Positions 8,193-16,748 of a stretch of 35,247 bases of DNA are shown piece by piece. Made by a program: the position numbers and the translations under genes. The notes beneath the pieces were generated by a model. That model searched no databases and was not told the DNA's origin. It was given only the letters and a program-made list of their open reading frames with translations. Source of the stretch: Pirellulales bacterium (GTDB lineage Bacteria; Planctomycetota; Planctomycetia; Pirellulales; JAICIG01); contig DATLUO010000182.1 in assembly GCA_035533075.1 (NCBI GenBank), positions 1 through 35,247 of the forward strand, read 5' to 3'. Position 1 is the first letter of the stretch. Each line of letters starts with the position of its first letter.

Positions 8193-9182
8193 ATGCCCCG
8201 CAAACCCCGACAAGACGCCGAAGCCGTTGGCAGCGACTCCTTTCTGGACGTCGTGACGAACATCGTCGGCATTCTGATCATTCTGGTGATGGTCGTCGGC
8301 ATCCGCATCAAGAACACGCCTCCTTCCGAGATCGACAACGATGCGGAAGTGAAACAACATATCGCGCAGCTTGGCGGAGAGTCCGAAGCGTTGGAGCGAG
8401 ACACGGTTTCCCTGGAGCAGCAAGTGCAATCGGTGACGTTCTCCACCCAGGCCAAATACCAGGAACGCTCCACGTTGGCCTTCCTGGTGGCCGAGCACCA
8501 ACGCCAGCTCGACGAGGCCAAGAAGACCCTGGGCAGCGAGCATCAGGCGTCGTTCGAGATGCGTCGGGCGTTGGCGGCCGCCGAAAACGATCTCAAAAAG
8601 TTGGGCGAGGCGAAGGCCGAAGTGGCCAAGCCGAAAAAGCGGGCGCCGATTCAAATCAAAAGCTATCCCACGCCCATCAGCCACACCGTATTTGGCGCCG
8701 AAGCCCATTTTCAGCTCAAGCACGGCCGCCTGGCCTGGGCGCCGCTCAACGAGATGGCCGAAATGTGCAATCAGGAGGCGCGGTCGAACCTGGAGCGGCT
8801 CCAGAACGTCGCCGAAATTTCCGACGTGGTGGGGCCGCGGCAAGGCTTTCAGGCACGTTGGGTCGTGGAGCGGCTCGACGAGGCCGAGCACGATGGTCGG
8901 ACCCCGGTCAGCTTTTCCTTCGAGATGTTTCCCGTCTCGGAAGAGTTGGGGGAGAAGGTCGACGAGGCATTGCAGCCGACGTCACGCTTTCGCATGAAGC
9001 TTTCCGACTATCCGCCGCGGCAGAGCACCGTGACGCTTTGGACCTACGGCGACAGCTTTGTTGATTACGCGCGCGTCAAGGAGTTGCTTTACAGCCTCGG
9101 TTATAACGTGGCTGCCCGACCGCTGCCCGACGACATCAACATCGGCGGCTCGAACCACGGCTCGCATTCGGCGGCACAGTGA
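8193..9182 (+). CDS. ExbD/TolR/MotB-like single-pass membrane protein
   Basis: This 329-residue protein is the third gene of the channel operon. It has a short N-terminal cytoplasmic part, then SFLDVVTNIVGILIILVMVV (about 16-35), a membrane helix with Asp19 at its start, as in ExbD, TolR and MotB where that Asp is the proton carrier. A coiled coil (about 50-150) and a C-terminal globular domain (about 155-315) follow. The end of this domain (STVTLWTYGDSFVDY...LLYSLGYNV) resembles the repeated domain of the preceding protein. The start codon follows a heptamer repeat directly and has no visible Shine-Dalgarno site, so translation may be leader-dependent or weak. I infer that it is the energised partner of the ExbB-like subunit. 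Confidence 0.82.
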   Translation: MPRKPRQDAEAVGSDSFLDVVTNIVGILIILVMVVGIRIKNTPPSEIDNDAEVKQHIAQLGGESEALERDTVSLEQQVQSVTFSTQAKYQERSTLAFLVAEHQRQLDEAKKTLGSEHQASFEMRRALAAAENDLKKLGEAKAEVAKPKKRAPIQIKSYPTPISHTVFGAEAHFQLKHGRLAWAPLNEMAEMCNQEARSNLERLQNVAEISDVVGPRQGFQARWVVERLDEAEHDGRTPVSFSFEMFPVSEELGEKVDEALQPTSRFRMKLSDYPPRQSTVTLWTYGDSFVDYARVKELLYSLGYNVAARPLPDDINIGGSNHGSHSAAQ

Positions 9183-9202
9183 TCGAGCTCGGCCCCTATT
9201 CC

Positions 9203-9327
9203 GGATTATTCAACGGCCCACACAAACCCGAAGCGCAAGCGAGGACGGGCAATCGACTTACCTCGCTTGCGCTTCGGGTTAGTGTCCGCGCAGTCTGCGC
9301 GCGAATTCGCGTGCCGATGAATAATCC
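9203..9327. repeat. NPKRKRG-type composite inverted repeat between convergent genes
   Basis: Outer arms GGATTATTCA (9203-9212) and TGAATAATCC (9318-9327) enclose inverted copies of the AACCCGAAGCGCAAGCGAGG core (about 9226-9245 and 9260-9280) and a small GCGCAGTCTGCGC hairpin (about 9288-9300). It fills the gap between the stop of the ExbD-like gene and the stop of the DUF190 gene, where its hairpins could end transcription from both sides. Confidence 0.88.
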
Positions 9328-9330
9328 GTG

Positions 9331-10107
9331 CTATTCCGCTTCCGCCGCACGATGCCCGGCACGGTACTTTAATACCCGCACGCTTTCGATGGTGATCATG
9401 CCCTCCTCGACAACTTCATCGAGGAACGGCAGCAAACTCTCGATCTTCTCGGCGGTGTCGACGATCTCGACGACGATCGGCAGGTCGGTTGACAGTTCCA
9501 AGAGACGGCTCGTGTGGACCCGGCTGGCCGCGCCGAAGCCCATCGTGCCGTGCAACACCGTTGCCCCGGCCAGCCCCAGCTCGCGGGCCTTGAGCACGAT
9601 CGCTCGAAAAAGCGGCTCACCCTGCCAGGTATCGGATTCACCGATAAACACGCGCAACAATTGCCCGTCTTCGCTCAGTTTCATGATGGGGAAATCCTCC
9701 GCGGTGGGAACAGTGGAGAGATCGGCAACCGTGCCAGGAAGCTGCAGATGCCGCCGGGCGCGGGCGGTACCGGCCGTGCTTTCGCGATACACAAGAACGT
9801 GCGCCCGCTCAAGCGTGACGATGCCCTCCGGGATAATTTCGCCGAGCGTTGATAAAAAGGGACCGATGAGTGCCGCACCATCGACAATCTCGACGATCAC
9901 CGGCACCCGCTCGACGAGCGACCAAGCACTTGGGCAGAGCAGTTCGCCGCTGAGATCGAGGCCACACGTGCCGCGCAAAAGCGTCGCCCCCGCCAGGCCG
10001 GCCTTCTTCGCCCGTTCGACGACTGCCTCGGCGGCGGTTTGCCAGCCGTGCCTATCGGTGCTCCGCAGCCAGACGCGCAGCAGAATTTGTTCGCCTTCGA
10101 GCTTCAT
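9331..10107 (-). CDS. Tandem DUF190 protein
   Basis: This 258-residue protein has two DUF190 domains (about 1-105 and 135-245). Each has the pattern LLRVW/FIGESD ... RAKKAGLAGATLLRGTCG or KARELGLAGATVLHGTMG, then VPVIVEIVD / LPIVVEIVD and IPEGIVTLERAHVL / VEEGMITIESVRVL. DUF190 proteins are small PII-like soluble proteins of about 100 residues, so this one is a duplicated fusion. It begins 1 nt after the stop of crcB (TGACATG). DUF190 genes commonly neighbour crcB, which suggests a regulatory or accessory role in fluoride export; this is inference. Upstream extension beyond the ATG at 10107 would run into the crcB coding region. Confidence 0.9.
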   Translation of the reverse strand: MKLEGEQILLRVWLRSTDRHGWQTAAEAVVERAKKAGLAGATLLRGTCGLDLSGELLCPSAWSLVERVPVIVEIVDGAALIGPFLSTLGEIIPEGIVTLERAHVLVYRESTAGTARARRHLQLPGTVADLSTVPTAEDFPIMKLSEDGQLLRVFIGESDTWQGEPLFRAIVLKARELGLAGATVLHGTMGFGAASRVHTSRLLELSTDLPIVVEIVDTAEKIESLLPFLDEVVEEGMITIESVRVLKYRAGHRAAEAE

Positions 10108-10108
10108 G

Positions 10109-10510
10109 TCAAATCCGCGCCAGGATGACGCCCCATCGCACCGCGAGCAGGCCGAGCACGACGCTGAGGAGCAGGTATAGAGTTCCCGTCGACGTTTCTC
10201 CGTCGCGGAGCAATCCGTGTGCTTCCCATTCAAACGTTGAAAACGTCGTATAGGCGCCCGTGAAACCGACCGCAATCATCAACCGCAAGTCGTCGGGGCG
10301 CAGCCAGGGATGCTGGCTGAGGACCATGCGGTCGGCGATCAGCGTCAGGAACCAGCCAAGGAAGAGACTTCCGCTGAGGTTGATGATGAAGGTGCCATAC
10401 GGCAGGGCCGTGCCGAGAAGCCTCGCGGCCCCCGTGCCGACGCCCCACCGCAGCAGGCCGCCGCACGCCGAACCGAGGGCCACCAAACCGATCTGAAACA
10501 GTAACCGCAT
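10109..10510 (-). CDS. crcB: Fluoride-specific channel CrcB/FluC
   Basis: This 133-residue four-helix membrane protein is a dual-topology fluoride channel that exports F- across the inner membrane. Family signatures are present: GGLLRW near the N-terminus, GTFIINLSGSLFLGW in helix 2 with the conserved Asn, and GFTGAYTTFSTFEWE with the Phe box and central TTFST sodium-site motif. The ATG at 10510 has GGGAG 8 nt upstream and is preferred to a TTG two codons earlier. It is translationally coupled to the DUF190 gene. I looked for a fluoride riboswitch in the leader and did not see one. Confidence 0.95.
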   Translation of the reverse strand: MRLLFQIGLVALGSACGGLLRWGVGTGAARLLGTALPYGTFIINLSGSLFLGWFLTLIADRMVLSQHPWLRPDDLRLMIAVGFTGAYTTFSTFEWEAHGLLRDGETSTGTLYLLLSVVLGLLAVRWGVILARI

Positions 10511-10635
10511 CGTCAAGCTCCCGCACTTCCGGTCCGTTTCCTGTCAATGTACACGAGCTTTGCCGCCTCGGCCAAAGGAGCCGAAGGGTGGTAGTGTCTT
10601 AAAGTTGAGTTGGTCGTGGAGATGCAGCCATCGCC

Positions 10636-10773
10636 GTAGGGTGGGACAAGCGAGCTTGCGAGCGCCGGCCCACCACGAGCGGAGGCTTCAGGCATCAGGC
10701 GCCTGATAGCTGACGCCTGACGCCTTTTACATGGTGGGCCGGCGCTCGCTAAAGCGAGCTTGTCCCACCCTAC
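10636..10773. repeat. Inverted repeat of family 2, with longer centre
   Basis: Left arm GTAGGGTGGGACAAGCGAGC (from 10636) through GCCGGCCCACCA, and right arm TGGTGGGCCGGCGCTCGC through GTCCCACCCTAC (to 10773), match the arms at 3523-3618 with a few substitutions and a small AAAG insertion. The centre holds CAGGCATCAGGCGCCTGATAG and CTGACGCCTGACGCC, themselves partly palindromic. It lies between the alginate-export-type gene and crcB. Confidence 0.9.
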
Positions 10774-10786
10774 ACTCGCCGTCGGA

Positions 10787-12376
10787 TCAAAACCGCCACG
10801 TCCATTGCGAGTAGTAAAAGTCGGCGTTGCCGCTGACGCCGGCGGGGTCCGTGTTTTTGACGAAGCTGCCGGCGAAGAAATGCGAGTAACCGAAGAGCAC
10901 ATCGGCCCGCGGATTGACGACGATTTGAAACAGTAAGTCCAATTCCTGCCCGACGTAGGTGCCGGCGGTGCCGTTCGGCGAAATGCGAATGGGCGTGCCC
11001 GTGGCGTTGTATAGGGCGTCGCGTGCCTGGGCCAGGTGAAAGATGTGATACCAAAGTAGGAAGTTCGTTTTTTCGGACGGCGAGAGCGCCGCCTGCAGGT
11101 TCAGGTCGCGAATGTTCTGACGCCCGACGAGATCCATAAATCCGAAATAGCGGTGCCCCCAAGGGAACAACTGGTTGAACGTGCCATGGCGACTGTTGCC
11201 GGGGTTGGCGTCGCCCGAGGCCCAGTCGTAATAGAGCCACAGCCGCGGCTTCGTTCGCGCTTGGGCATATTCATAACCGACGCCCGAAACCGTCATGCCG
11301 GCCGATTGCAGTTGGGTGCCGTAACGGCCGAATTGATAGGCGCCCTGGAATTCCCAGAGCAGATTGTCGCGGCGGCCCTGCCAGCGCGAGCCGATGGTTT
11401 GAAAGTCCGCGTTGACCGGCAACGCCGCGGAGATCGGCGCGTCGTAGACGTTCAGGCCCAGGTAATAAAAGTCAAAGGTCTGCTTGATGCGCGTGCCGCG
11501 TCGGGGAGTCTCCGCCTCCTCCGCAACCTCTTCGGGTTCGGGGGACGGATTGTAGGTGCTCCACACGCCGTAGAAGTCTTCGGTGAGGTCGATCCGGCCG
11601 GAAGCGACTTGGTTTGTCGGCAACGTGCCGAAGGCGACCGGGCGGAGCCAAAAGCCGTCGATGTTCCACTTGTTTCCGCGCCAAAAGAGCTTGGCCCCGT
11701 CGAAGGTGCGCAGCACGTTGTTCCATTCGGCCGGCGAAATGAGCCGTTCGTTTCCGTAGGCCAGTTCCTGCCGGCCGACGCGCCCCCAGAGCTCGCCGCG
11801 CTCGGCGTCAAGCAGCCGCAGGTCGGCGAACAGGTTTAGCGCCTCGATGCCGTTGTCTTCGCTGGCCAGCGGCGTGTGCCTTTGAAAGGACGTGGCCGAG
11901 TCGAGCGCCTCTCCATAGAGCCGCACGGCTTCGTCCAGCTTCAGGTTGCCGTACAGCCGCGTGCGCTGGAGCAAGAAGTCGTCGCTCCGGCCGGAGAGAT
12001 TGCGGCCGCGCAGGTTGAACTCGTGATGATCTCGCAAGCGGTATTCGCCGCCCAGGTCGAGCATGCCGCGGCCTCGACGGCCGACACGCCACTGCTTGAA
12101 AACGTCGCCCAGGTAAAACTCGCGGTTCGCCGGGGCATTCAGGTACGTGAAGTCGTTGTCGTAATAAAGACGTTTATAAGCTTCCATCGCCGGCCGCGTT
12201 TCTTCCGGCGTGAGACGTTCCGGCGTCTCCGCCTCCTCCTGGATCTCTTCGGGCTCGCCCGGCACCGCGGAGGGGCTTTCCCTCGGCGCGGGCTGCTGCG
12301 CCCGCGCGGGACGGCAGAACGGGGCGACGTCGGCCGCCAAGGCGACGATGGTGGCGGCAATGACAAGCTGTCGCAT
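10787..12376 (-). CDS. Alginate-export-type outer-membrane beta-barrel protein
   Basis: This 529-residue precursor has a signal peptide (about 1-26, cleavage probably after ARA-QQ) and a low-complexity Pro/Glu-rich segment (about 27-60). A predicted barrel of alternating amphipathic strands follows and ends in an aromatic residue (WTWRF), as outer-membrane proteins do. The segment with ELWGRVGRQELAYGNERLIS and NNVLRTFDGAKLFWRG matches the alginate export (AlgE-like) family. Members are passive channels for polysaccharides or other solutes; in planctomycetes the substrate is unknown. The leader contains a hairpin that includes the likely ribosome-binding region, described separately. The gene is monocistronic as far as visible. 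Confidence 0.85.
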   Translation of the reverse strand: MRQLVIAATIVALAADVAPFCRPARAQQPAPRESPSAVPGEPEEIQEEAETPERLTPEETRPAMEAYKRLYYDNDFTYLNAPANREFYLGDVFKQWRVGRRGRGMLDLGGEYRLRDHHEFNLRGRNLSGRSDDFLLQRTRLYGNLKLDEAVRLYGEALDSATSFQRHTPLASEDNGIEALNLFADLRLLDAERGELWGRVGRQELAYGNERLISPAEWNNVLRTFDGAKLFWRGNKWNIDGFWLRPVAFGTLPTNQVASGRIDLTEDFYGVWSTYNPSPEPEEVAEEAETPRRGTRIKQTFDFYYLGLNVYDAPISAALPVNADFQTIGSRWQGRRDNLLWEFQGAYQFGRYGTQLQSAGMTVSGVGYEYAQARTKPRLWLYYDWASGDANPGNSRHGTFNQLFPWGHRYFGFMDLVGRQNIRDLNLQAALSPSEKTNFLLWYHIFHLAQARDALYNATGTPIRISPNGTAGTYVGQELDLLFQIVVNPRADVLFGYSHFFAGSFVKNTDPAGVSGNADFYYSQWTWRF

Positions 12377-12440
12377 AATAAACCCCGCCGTGTGCGGGGT
12401 TTAGCGCAAACCCCTACCACAGCGAAAAACCGCGGTAGGA
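12377..12440 (-). promoter_or_regulatory. Leader hairpin overlapping the ribosome-binding region
   Basis: On the minus strand AAACCCCGC and GCGGGGTTT form a perfect 9-bp stem with a 5-nt loop (12380-12402), ending 3 nt before the ATG at 12376. The GCGGGG part of the 3' arm is the only purine-rich, SD-like sequence. Just upstream, CCTACC and GGTAGG (about 12413-12440) can pair too. The leader could hide the ribosome-binding site and control translation of the barrel gene; this is inference. Confidence 0.45.
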
Positions 12441-13005
12441 GTCATCAGCCCGATCACGGGGCGGTTTCGTGGGGGACTCCATCCCCGTAGCTGGTTGCTC
12501 TCTTTGCCATCATCGGCTCGCTCGGCACAACCGCTACAGTCTTTCACAAAGCGTCGGCATGCGCCGCCGGCCTGAACCTCTTGTCTACGATCCTGGTCCG
12601 GCGAAAGCGGCTCACCATTTGCGGCTCGCGAAGTGGGAGCGACGGATGTCCTTCGAAAAGCGACACAAAGAGGTTCTGGTCAGCAGCTTCGCGAGTTTGC
12701 ACGATTGTCCTTCTCCGCTCAGCCGCGCCAGCCGCGTAGCGGCATGGCCGGCGTCGAGCAGCAGGTCGGTCGCCAGGGCGTTGATCCGCTCGGCCAACCC
12801 CGCCGCGTGGGCGCGGCGGCCATCGCGGCCACTGCGCCGGCGAGCTTGCGCAAGCGGCGCGCGGCGACGAACGACAACCGGCGACGCGCCGCCGGCTCGT
12901 CCGCCGACCCGGCGTTCGTACCGGCGACGGCGGGCGCGCCCGCCGCGGCGGACGGCCCCGTAAACACCACGCCGCGGAGGGCGCGCAAGAGCGCCGTCTG
13001 CGACC

Positions 13006-13027
13006 GATGCGACACGCGCGTCGCATC
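13006..13027. repeat. GCGACACG-type palindrome, copy 2
   Basis: GATGCGAC and GTCGCATC are 8-bp arms around ACGCGC, matching the palindromes at 602-617, 29051-29066 and 30786-30801. It sits inside the decayed DUF3102-like gene, where it encodes DATRVSHRS. Confidence 0.65.
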
Positions 13028-13384
13028 GATGGCGCTGGCCGGCAAGTGCCGCGCGACGCGCATATAGCGCTGCGCCGTGCGGACCGAGCCCTCGAAATTG
13101 GTCCGCAACCAGCGGAGCCAGCCCCCTTGTTCGCACAGATCGCGCGCCTGGGCGAGCGCGTGCCCGGCCGCCACGAGGTGCGCCATCGCGGCGCCGGCCG
13201 CCGCCACCGCCCAGCGGTGGCTGCGGTTGGCGGATTTCGCCAGCAGCGCCAGCGTGTTTCGCCGTTCGTCGGCCATCTGCGTCCAGGCGCAGGGCCTCGC
13301 GGACGAACGGCCCCGAGGCCCGCCACACGGGACCGGTCCGCCTGCGCTTGCGGCCCGCACTTGCGCCGCGTGCGGCCGGACCGA

Positions 13385-13549
13385 CGACGGCACTTTGGCT
13401 GCGCGCAGCCGAACTGGCGACGGCACTTTGGCCGCGCGCGGCCGAACTGGCGACGGCACTTTGGCCGCGCGCGGCCGAACTGGCGACGGCACTTTGGCTG
13501 CGCGCAGCCGAACTGGCGACGGCACTTTGGCAGCGTGCTGCCGAACTGG
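13385..13549 (-). repeat. Five 33-bp tandem repeats with covarying hairpins
   Basis: Five exact-length 33-bp units start at 13385, 13418, 13451, 13484 and 13517. Each reads CGACGGCACTTTGG, a palindromic core, then CCGAACTGG. The cores differ but keep pairing: GGCTGCGCGCAGCC (units 1 and 4), GGCCGCGCGCGGCC (2 and 3) and GGCAGCGTGCTGCC (5). The paired changes look like compensatory substitutions. The unit length is divisible by three, so all frames stay open across the array. The core and its CACTTTGG flank match the palindrome at 540-565. Confidence 0.93.
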
Positions 13550-13892
13550 CTGCGTCCGGGTTCCGTTCGTCCGCATGCACAATCGCCGCAAGTGCTTTCA
13601 GGGCCTGCCGTTGCGACGAAAATCCCGCGGGGTGCTGCGCGGTCAGCCGCGGCCAATTGCGGGCGAGCTGCATGTAGGTGCGCGCGGTCCGCGGCGAGAG
13701 CCGCTGGTCTTCGTCCTGCTGGAAGTGCATGCGGAACGCCTTGCGCGCGGTTGTCGTCCGAAACTTCAAGATCGAGCCTTTCGTGGTGGCCGTTCAGGCG
13801 CGCGACGGTATCGCTCAGCCGGTTGCTGGGCAGCGCCAGGCCGTTCCGGCAAAACGTACCCGTCCTACCCGCCCCTTTTCACGGCCCGTGGC

Positions 13893-16748
13893 TTACTCCC
13901 AGTCTTTTGTCTTAAAACCAAGGCTGGTGGCATTTTCGGTCACGGCACGCTTGATCTGGTCGCTGGCGCCGGCAGGAAATTCGGCGCTGATCTCCACGGT
14001 AATGCTGAGTGAGGCGCTGGCATCGCTCGCGAGAACGCTGATGATCTCCTCGGCAACTTGAAGCATTCGCATCTTAGCGGTCGCAGGATTGATCTCGACG
14101 GCGCCATGAAACATCTTGGCCTTGGCCGCGGCCGGGCCGCCCGCGTTTGCGGCGCCGGTTCCTGACGTCGCTCCAATTGGCGTCTCGCCTCGCGCCGGGG
14201 TCTCGGTACTTGATGCTCCACCCAGCGTTGCACTGCCGCCTCCGGCACTCGCGCCCGTAGCGCCGCCAATTCCGGCCTTCATGACGCTGGTTTCATATTG
14301 CCTCGCGGCTTCCGGCTCGATCAATAGCAAGGTGTCGTCGAACTGGACGCTGCCCTCGCCGAACTGAAAGCCTTCATACATGTCGCTGGTCTGACCGTAG
14401 GCGATGCCAAAAAAATCCTTGGAGGCTGCGCCCGCGCGGATGGCTTGCGAAAGCGAGTCGCGGTTCTTGAGTCTCGGCAAGTACAAGTACCGCAGCGTGT
14501 CTTCCCAAAAGGCCGTGGCGCCGGCCGCCGTCTTGCCCTCTTTCCAATACAGCTCTTTCAGCTTCGTCCGTAGGTGAATCGGCGACCAGGTTGTAATCAC
14601 CAGCTCATTATCGGTGCAGACGCGTTCGATCTCGTTGCCCATCGAGCCGCCGGTGCTTGTCAGTGGAAACGCCTCGACCACCGGCTTCGGCTCGGTCGGC
14701 GTGTTCTGAGACGGGCAAAGCAGCCACTTGTAGCATTCGCGCGCCACGCGCGGCACCACCTCCGCGGCGCTTTGCAGCTCTTTCTCCGCCTGCTTTCTCT
14801 GCAGTTGATCGATGACCAGGCGATCTTCTTTCACGTCGTCGACGATCGAGCTCCAGGCCAGCGCCACCCGCGCGGCGTCGCGAAGCCGGGCCAGCACCGC
14901 CATGTCGGGGGCGAGAAACAGCAGCCGATTGCCTCGGTATCGGGGTTTCGTGCCGTTGTTGCGCCAATAATCCAGCACCGCATTGGCGGCCTGCCGCTCC
15001 TCGTCGCGCGAATACCAGTGCTCCGGCGAAAGGACGACCAGCCGCAGCGCGCTGTCGTCGGGCACGTCGCCGTGCGGAGTAAAAACGTGAACGCCGTCGA
15101 AAAATGTGGCGCTGCCGACCAGCCTCTTGAGCGCCTCGGCGATTTTGCCCCGGACGTCGGTTCCGTCGTCAAAACGCCGCTTGCGGTCTTCCATTTCGCG
15201 GCGCAGGTTGGCGCGCGTGTCGAACCAAAAGCGCGTCGCCCCTTGCGCCTTGTCGCCGGAACTGTTGAGATAATGCAGGCGGTCCGCCAGCCGGTTCAAA
15301 GCGTCGGAATAGATGGCTGACGTTTGGCCCGGCTGCAGGCAACCCAAGAGTACCCGCGCCCGGTCCAACCCTCGAATGCCCGACTTCCCGGCTACGGAGG
15401 AGGGGGCGCTGCCCAAAAACAGCGTGCGGGCCACGCGGCGCGCGGCGTTCACTTGCCCGAAGCGGGGCTCGCGGTTCTCCAGCTCCGTCGTCTCCGCGCG
15501 GTCGCCGTCGATGTCCTTTTCGACTACGGCATCCCAGCCCGCCGGCAGGTAGTACGTCAGCTCGTTTCGCGAGCTGCCGTCGTCGAGCGGCAGGCTGCCG
15601 GGCAGAATCATCAGGTCCTTGTTGTCGTCTTTCCACAGCCGGCCGATGACCTTGGCCATGAGCTTCAGCACGCCGCGCGTGCGCTGAAAACCGTCGATCG
15701 TGGTCCAATCTTCATACAGCCGATCGAACACCTCGGGATGAATGGGGTAGGCTTGCGCCAGCCGGTCGTAATAGCGGCCTTCTTGCGTCTCGGCCGGCAG
15801 CTTGGCGCCTTCGGCCACGTAGGCGTCGGCAAACGCGCGGCAAACCGCGTCGCGCGCCTGGCCGTCGCGCACCGGTTCGAACAGCCGCCGCCGCACGATT
15901 TCGAACGCCTCTTCGGTGGCCACCGGCTTCCACAGGGCCTGAATGCGGCCAAAGGTCTTTTCGAGCGCTCGCAATGCGGCCACACCGCGCTGGCCGCCCG
16001 CCTCGTCGTCGGACTCGGGCAGCGACGCCAAGACAATGGCATTTGGCACCAGCTTGACCGCTTCGGTTAGCGCCTGCGCGAACGACAGGTTGCTTTCGTA
16101 ACTGCCGCCGCTGAGCGCCTGGCCTTCGGCGAATTGCCGCACGTAAGCCACCAACTCGTCGATCAGCACCACGCAGGGCGCATATTGGGCGAGCAGCTCG
16201 CGCAGCACGTCTTTGCCCGGCGATGTGCCGGTGGCGTCGGACTCCTTGACCAGTGCCAGCGCCTCGCCGCCGCCAAGCTGCCAGGCCAGCTCGCCCCATA
16301 GCGTCTTGATGGTCTGCTTGCCGTGTTTCCAGGCTTGGCCCGGCGCGTGGGCCGTTCCGTCGAGCACGGCCACTCGCGCCTGCGGCACGTCCATCATGCC
16401 GGCCTGGTCGACAATCGCCGGAATGCCGGCCAGCTCGGAGAGAGCGCATTTCCGCGTGGCCAGATGGTAGACGGCCAGCATGGTATGCGTCTTGCCGCCG
16501 CCGAAGGCCGTTTGAAGTTGGATCACCGGCTCGCCGCCTTGGCCGATCAGGCGCTGAGCGACCTGCGTCAAGAGCAGCCGCATGCCCTCGGTGATGAAGG
16601 TGCGATCGAAGAACGCGGCGGCGTCCTGATATTCCTGGGCGGCCTTGCCCGCATGCACCGCCGTAATATCCGCGGCAAACTCCGACTGCTGAAAAGTTCC
16701 CTCCAGCACGTCTCGGTGCGGCACCGCAATCTCTCGCCAGGGTTTCAT
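13893..16748 (-). CDS. DUF499 AAA-type ATPase, defence-associated
   Basis: This 951-residue protein opens with [17 protein letters not shown], typical of DUF499 proteins. It has a Walker A motif in [15 protein letters not shown] (residues about 83-87) and a Walker B motif [10 protein letters not shown] (about 193-201). The C-terminal third has a Gly/Ala/Ser/Thr-rich linker (about 790-845) and then a small domain of about 100 residues ([17 protein letters not shown]...) as in other family members. DUF499 ATPases accompany DUF1156 methyltransferases and helicases in predicted anti-phage systems; the biochemical role is unknown. The start ATG overlaps the stop of the small nuclease-like gene upstream (ATGA). 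It is the last intact gene of the seven-gene operon. Confidence 0.9.
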   Translation of the reverse strand: MKPWREIAVPHRDVLEGTFQQSEFAADITAVHAGKAAQEYQDAAAFFDRTFITEGMRLLLTQVAQRLIGQGGEPVIQLQTAFGGGKTHTMLAVYHLATRKCALSELAGIPAIVDQAGMMDVPQARVAVLDGTAHAPGQAWKHGKQTIKTLWGELAWQLGGGEALALVKESDATGTSPGKDVLRELLAQYAPCVVLIDELVAYVRQFAEGQALSGGSYESNLSFAQALTEAVKLVPNAIVLASLPESDDEAGGQRGVAALRALEKTFGRIQALWKPVATEEAFEIVRRRLFEPVRDGQARDAVCRAFADAYVAEGAKLPAETQEGRYYDRLAQAYPIHPEVFDRLYEDWTTIDGFQRTRGVLKLMAKVIGRLWKDDNKDLMILPGSLPLDDGSSRNELTYYLPAGWDAVVEKDIDGDRAETTELENREPRFGQVNAARRVARTLFLGSAPSSVAGKSGIRGLDRARVLLGCLQPGQTSAIYSDALNRLADRLHYLNSSGDKAQGATRFWFDTRANLRREMEDRKRRFDDGTDVRGKIAEALKRLVGSATFFDGVHVFTPHGDVPDDSALRLVVLSPEHWYSRDEERQAANAVLDYWRNNGTKPRYRGNRLLFLAPDMAVLARLRDAARVALAWSSIVDDVKEDRLVIDQLQRKQAEKELQSAAEVVPRVARECYKWLLCPSQNTPTEPKPVVEAFPLTSTGGSMGNEIERVCTDNELVITTWSPIHLRTKLKELYWKEGKTAAGATAFWEDTLRYLYLPRLKNRDSLSQAIRAGAASKDFFGIAYGQTSDMYEGFQFGEGSVQFDDTLLLIEPEAARQYETSVMKAGIGGATGASAGGGSATLGGASSTETPARGETPIGATSGTGAANAGGPAAAKAKMFHGAVEINPATAKMRMLQVAEEIISVLASDASASLSITVEISAEFPAGASDQIKRAVTENATSLGFKTKDWE

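Larger units (their letters stand above)
12612..13769 (-). pseudogene. Frameshifted DUF3102-like protein gene carrying hairpin repeats
   Basis: Recognisable protein segments lie in different frames. From 13769 one frame gives RLSPRTARTYMQLARNWPRL, the end of a DUF3102-type domain. From ATG 13276 a second frame gives a full-looking DUF3102-type domain: ANRSHRWAVAAAG, QARDLCEQGGWLRWLRTNFEG, SVRTAQRYMRVARHLP. Near the 3' end the first frame again looks protein-like (GLAERINALATDLLLDAG). This suggests two frameshifts or a partial duplication followed by decay. DUF3102 proteins are ParB-like and often sit on mobile elements. Five 33-bp repeats interrupt the first part without shifting the frame. 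It lies 123 bp beyond the DUF499 gene on the same strand, so it could be a decayed last gene of that operon. A sequencing error could mimic some of this. Confidence 0.55.

Noticed and set aside
8193-8891. Minus-strand frame reading GFRVQGS repeats
   Set aside because: It is the reverse translation of the CCCTGAA heptamers and of the antisense of the ExbD-like gene, not a repeat protein.
10511-10620. Fluoride riboswitch in the crcB leader
   Set aside because: The leader on the minus strand lacks the conserved GGNGATGG and CTGATGGCTCCT-type blocks of the crcB motif.
13385-13549. CRISPR array
   Set aside because: The 33-bp units abut each other without unique spacers, and no cas genes are present.
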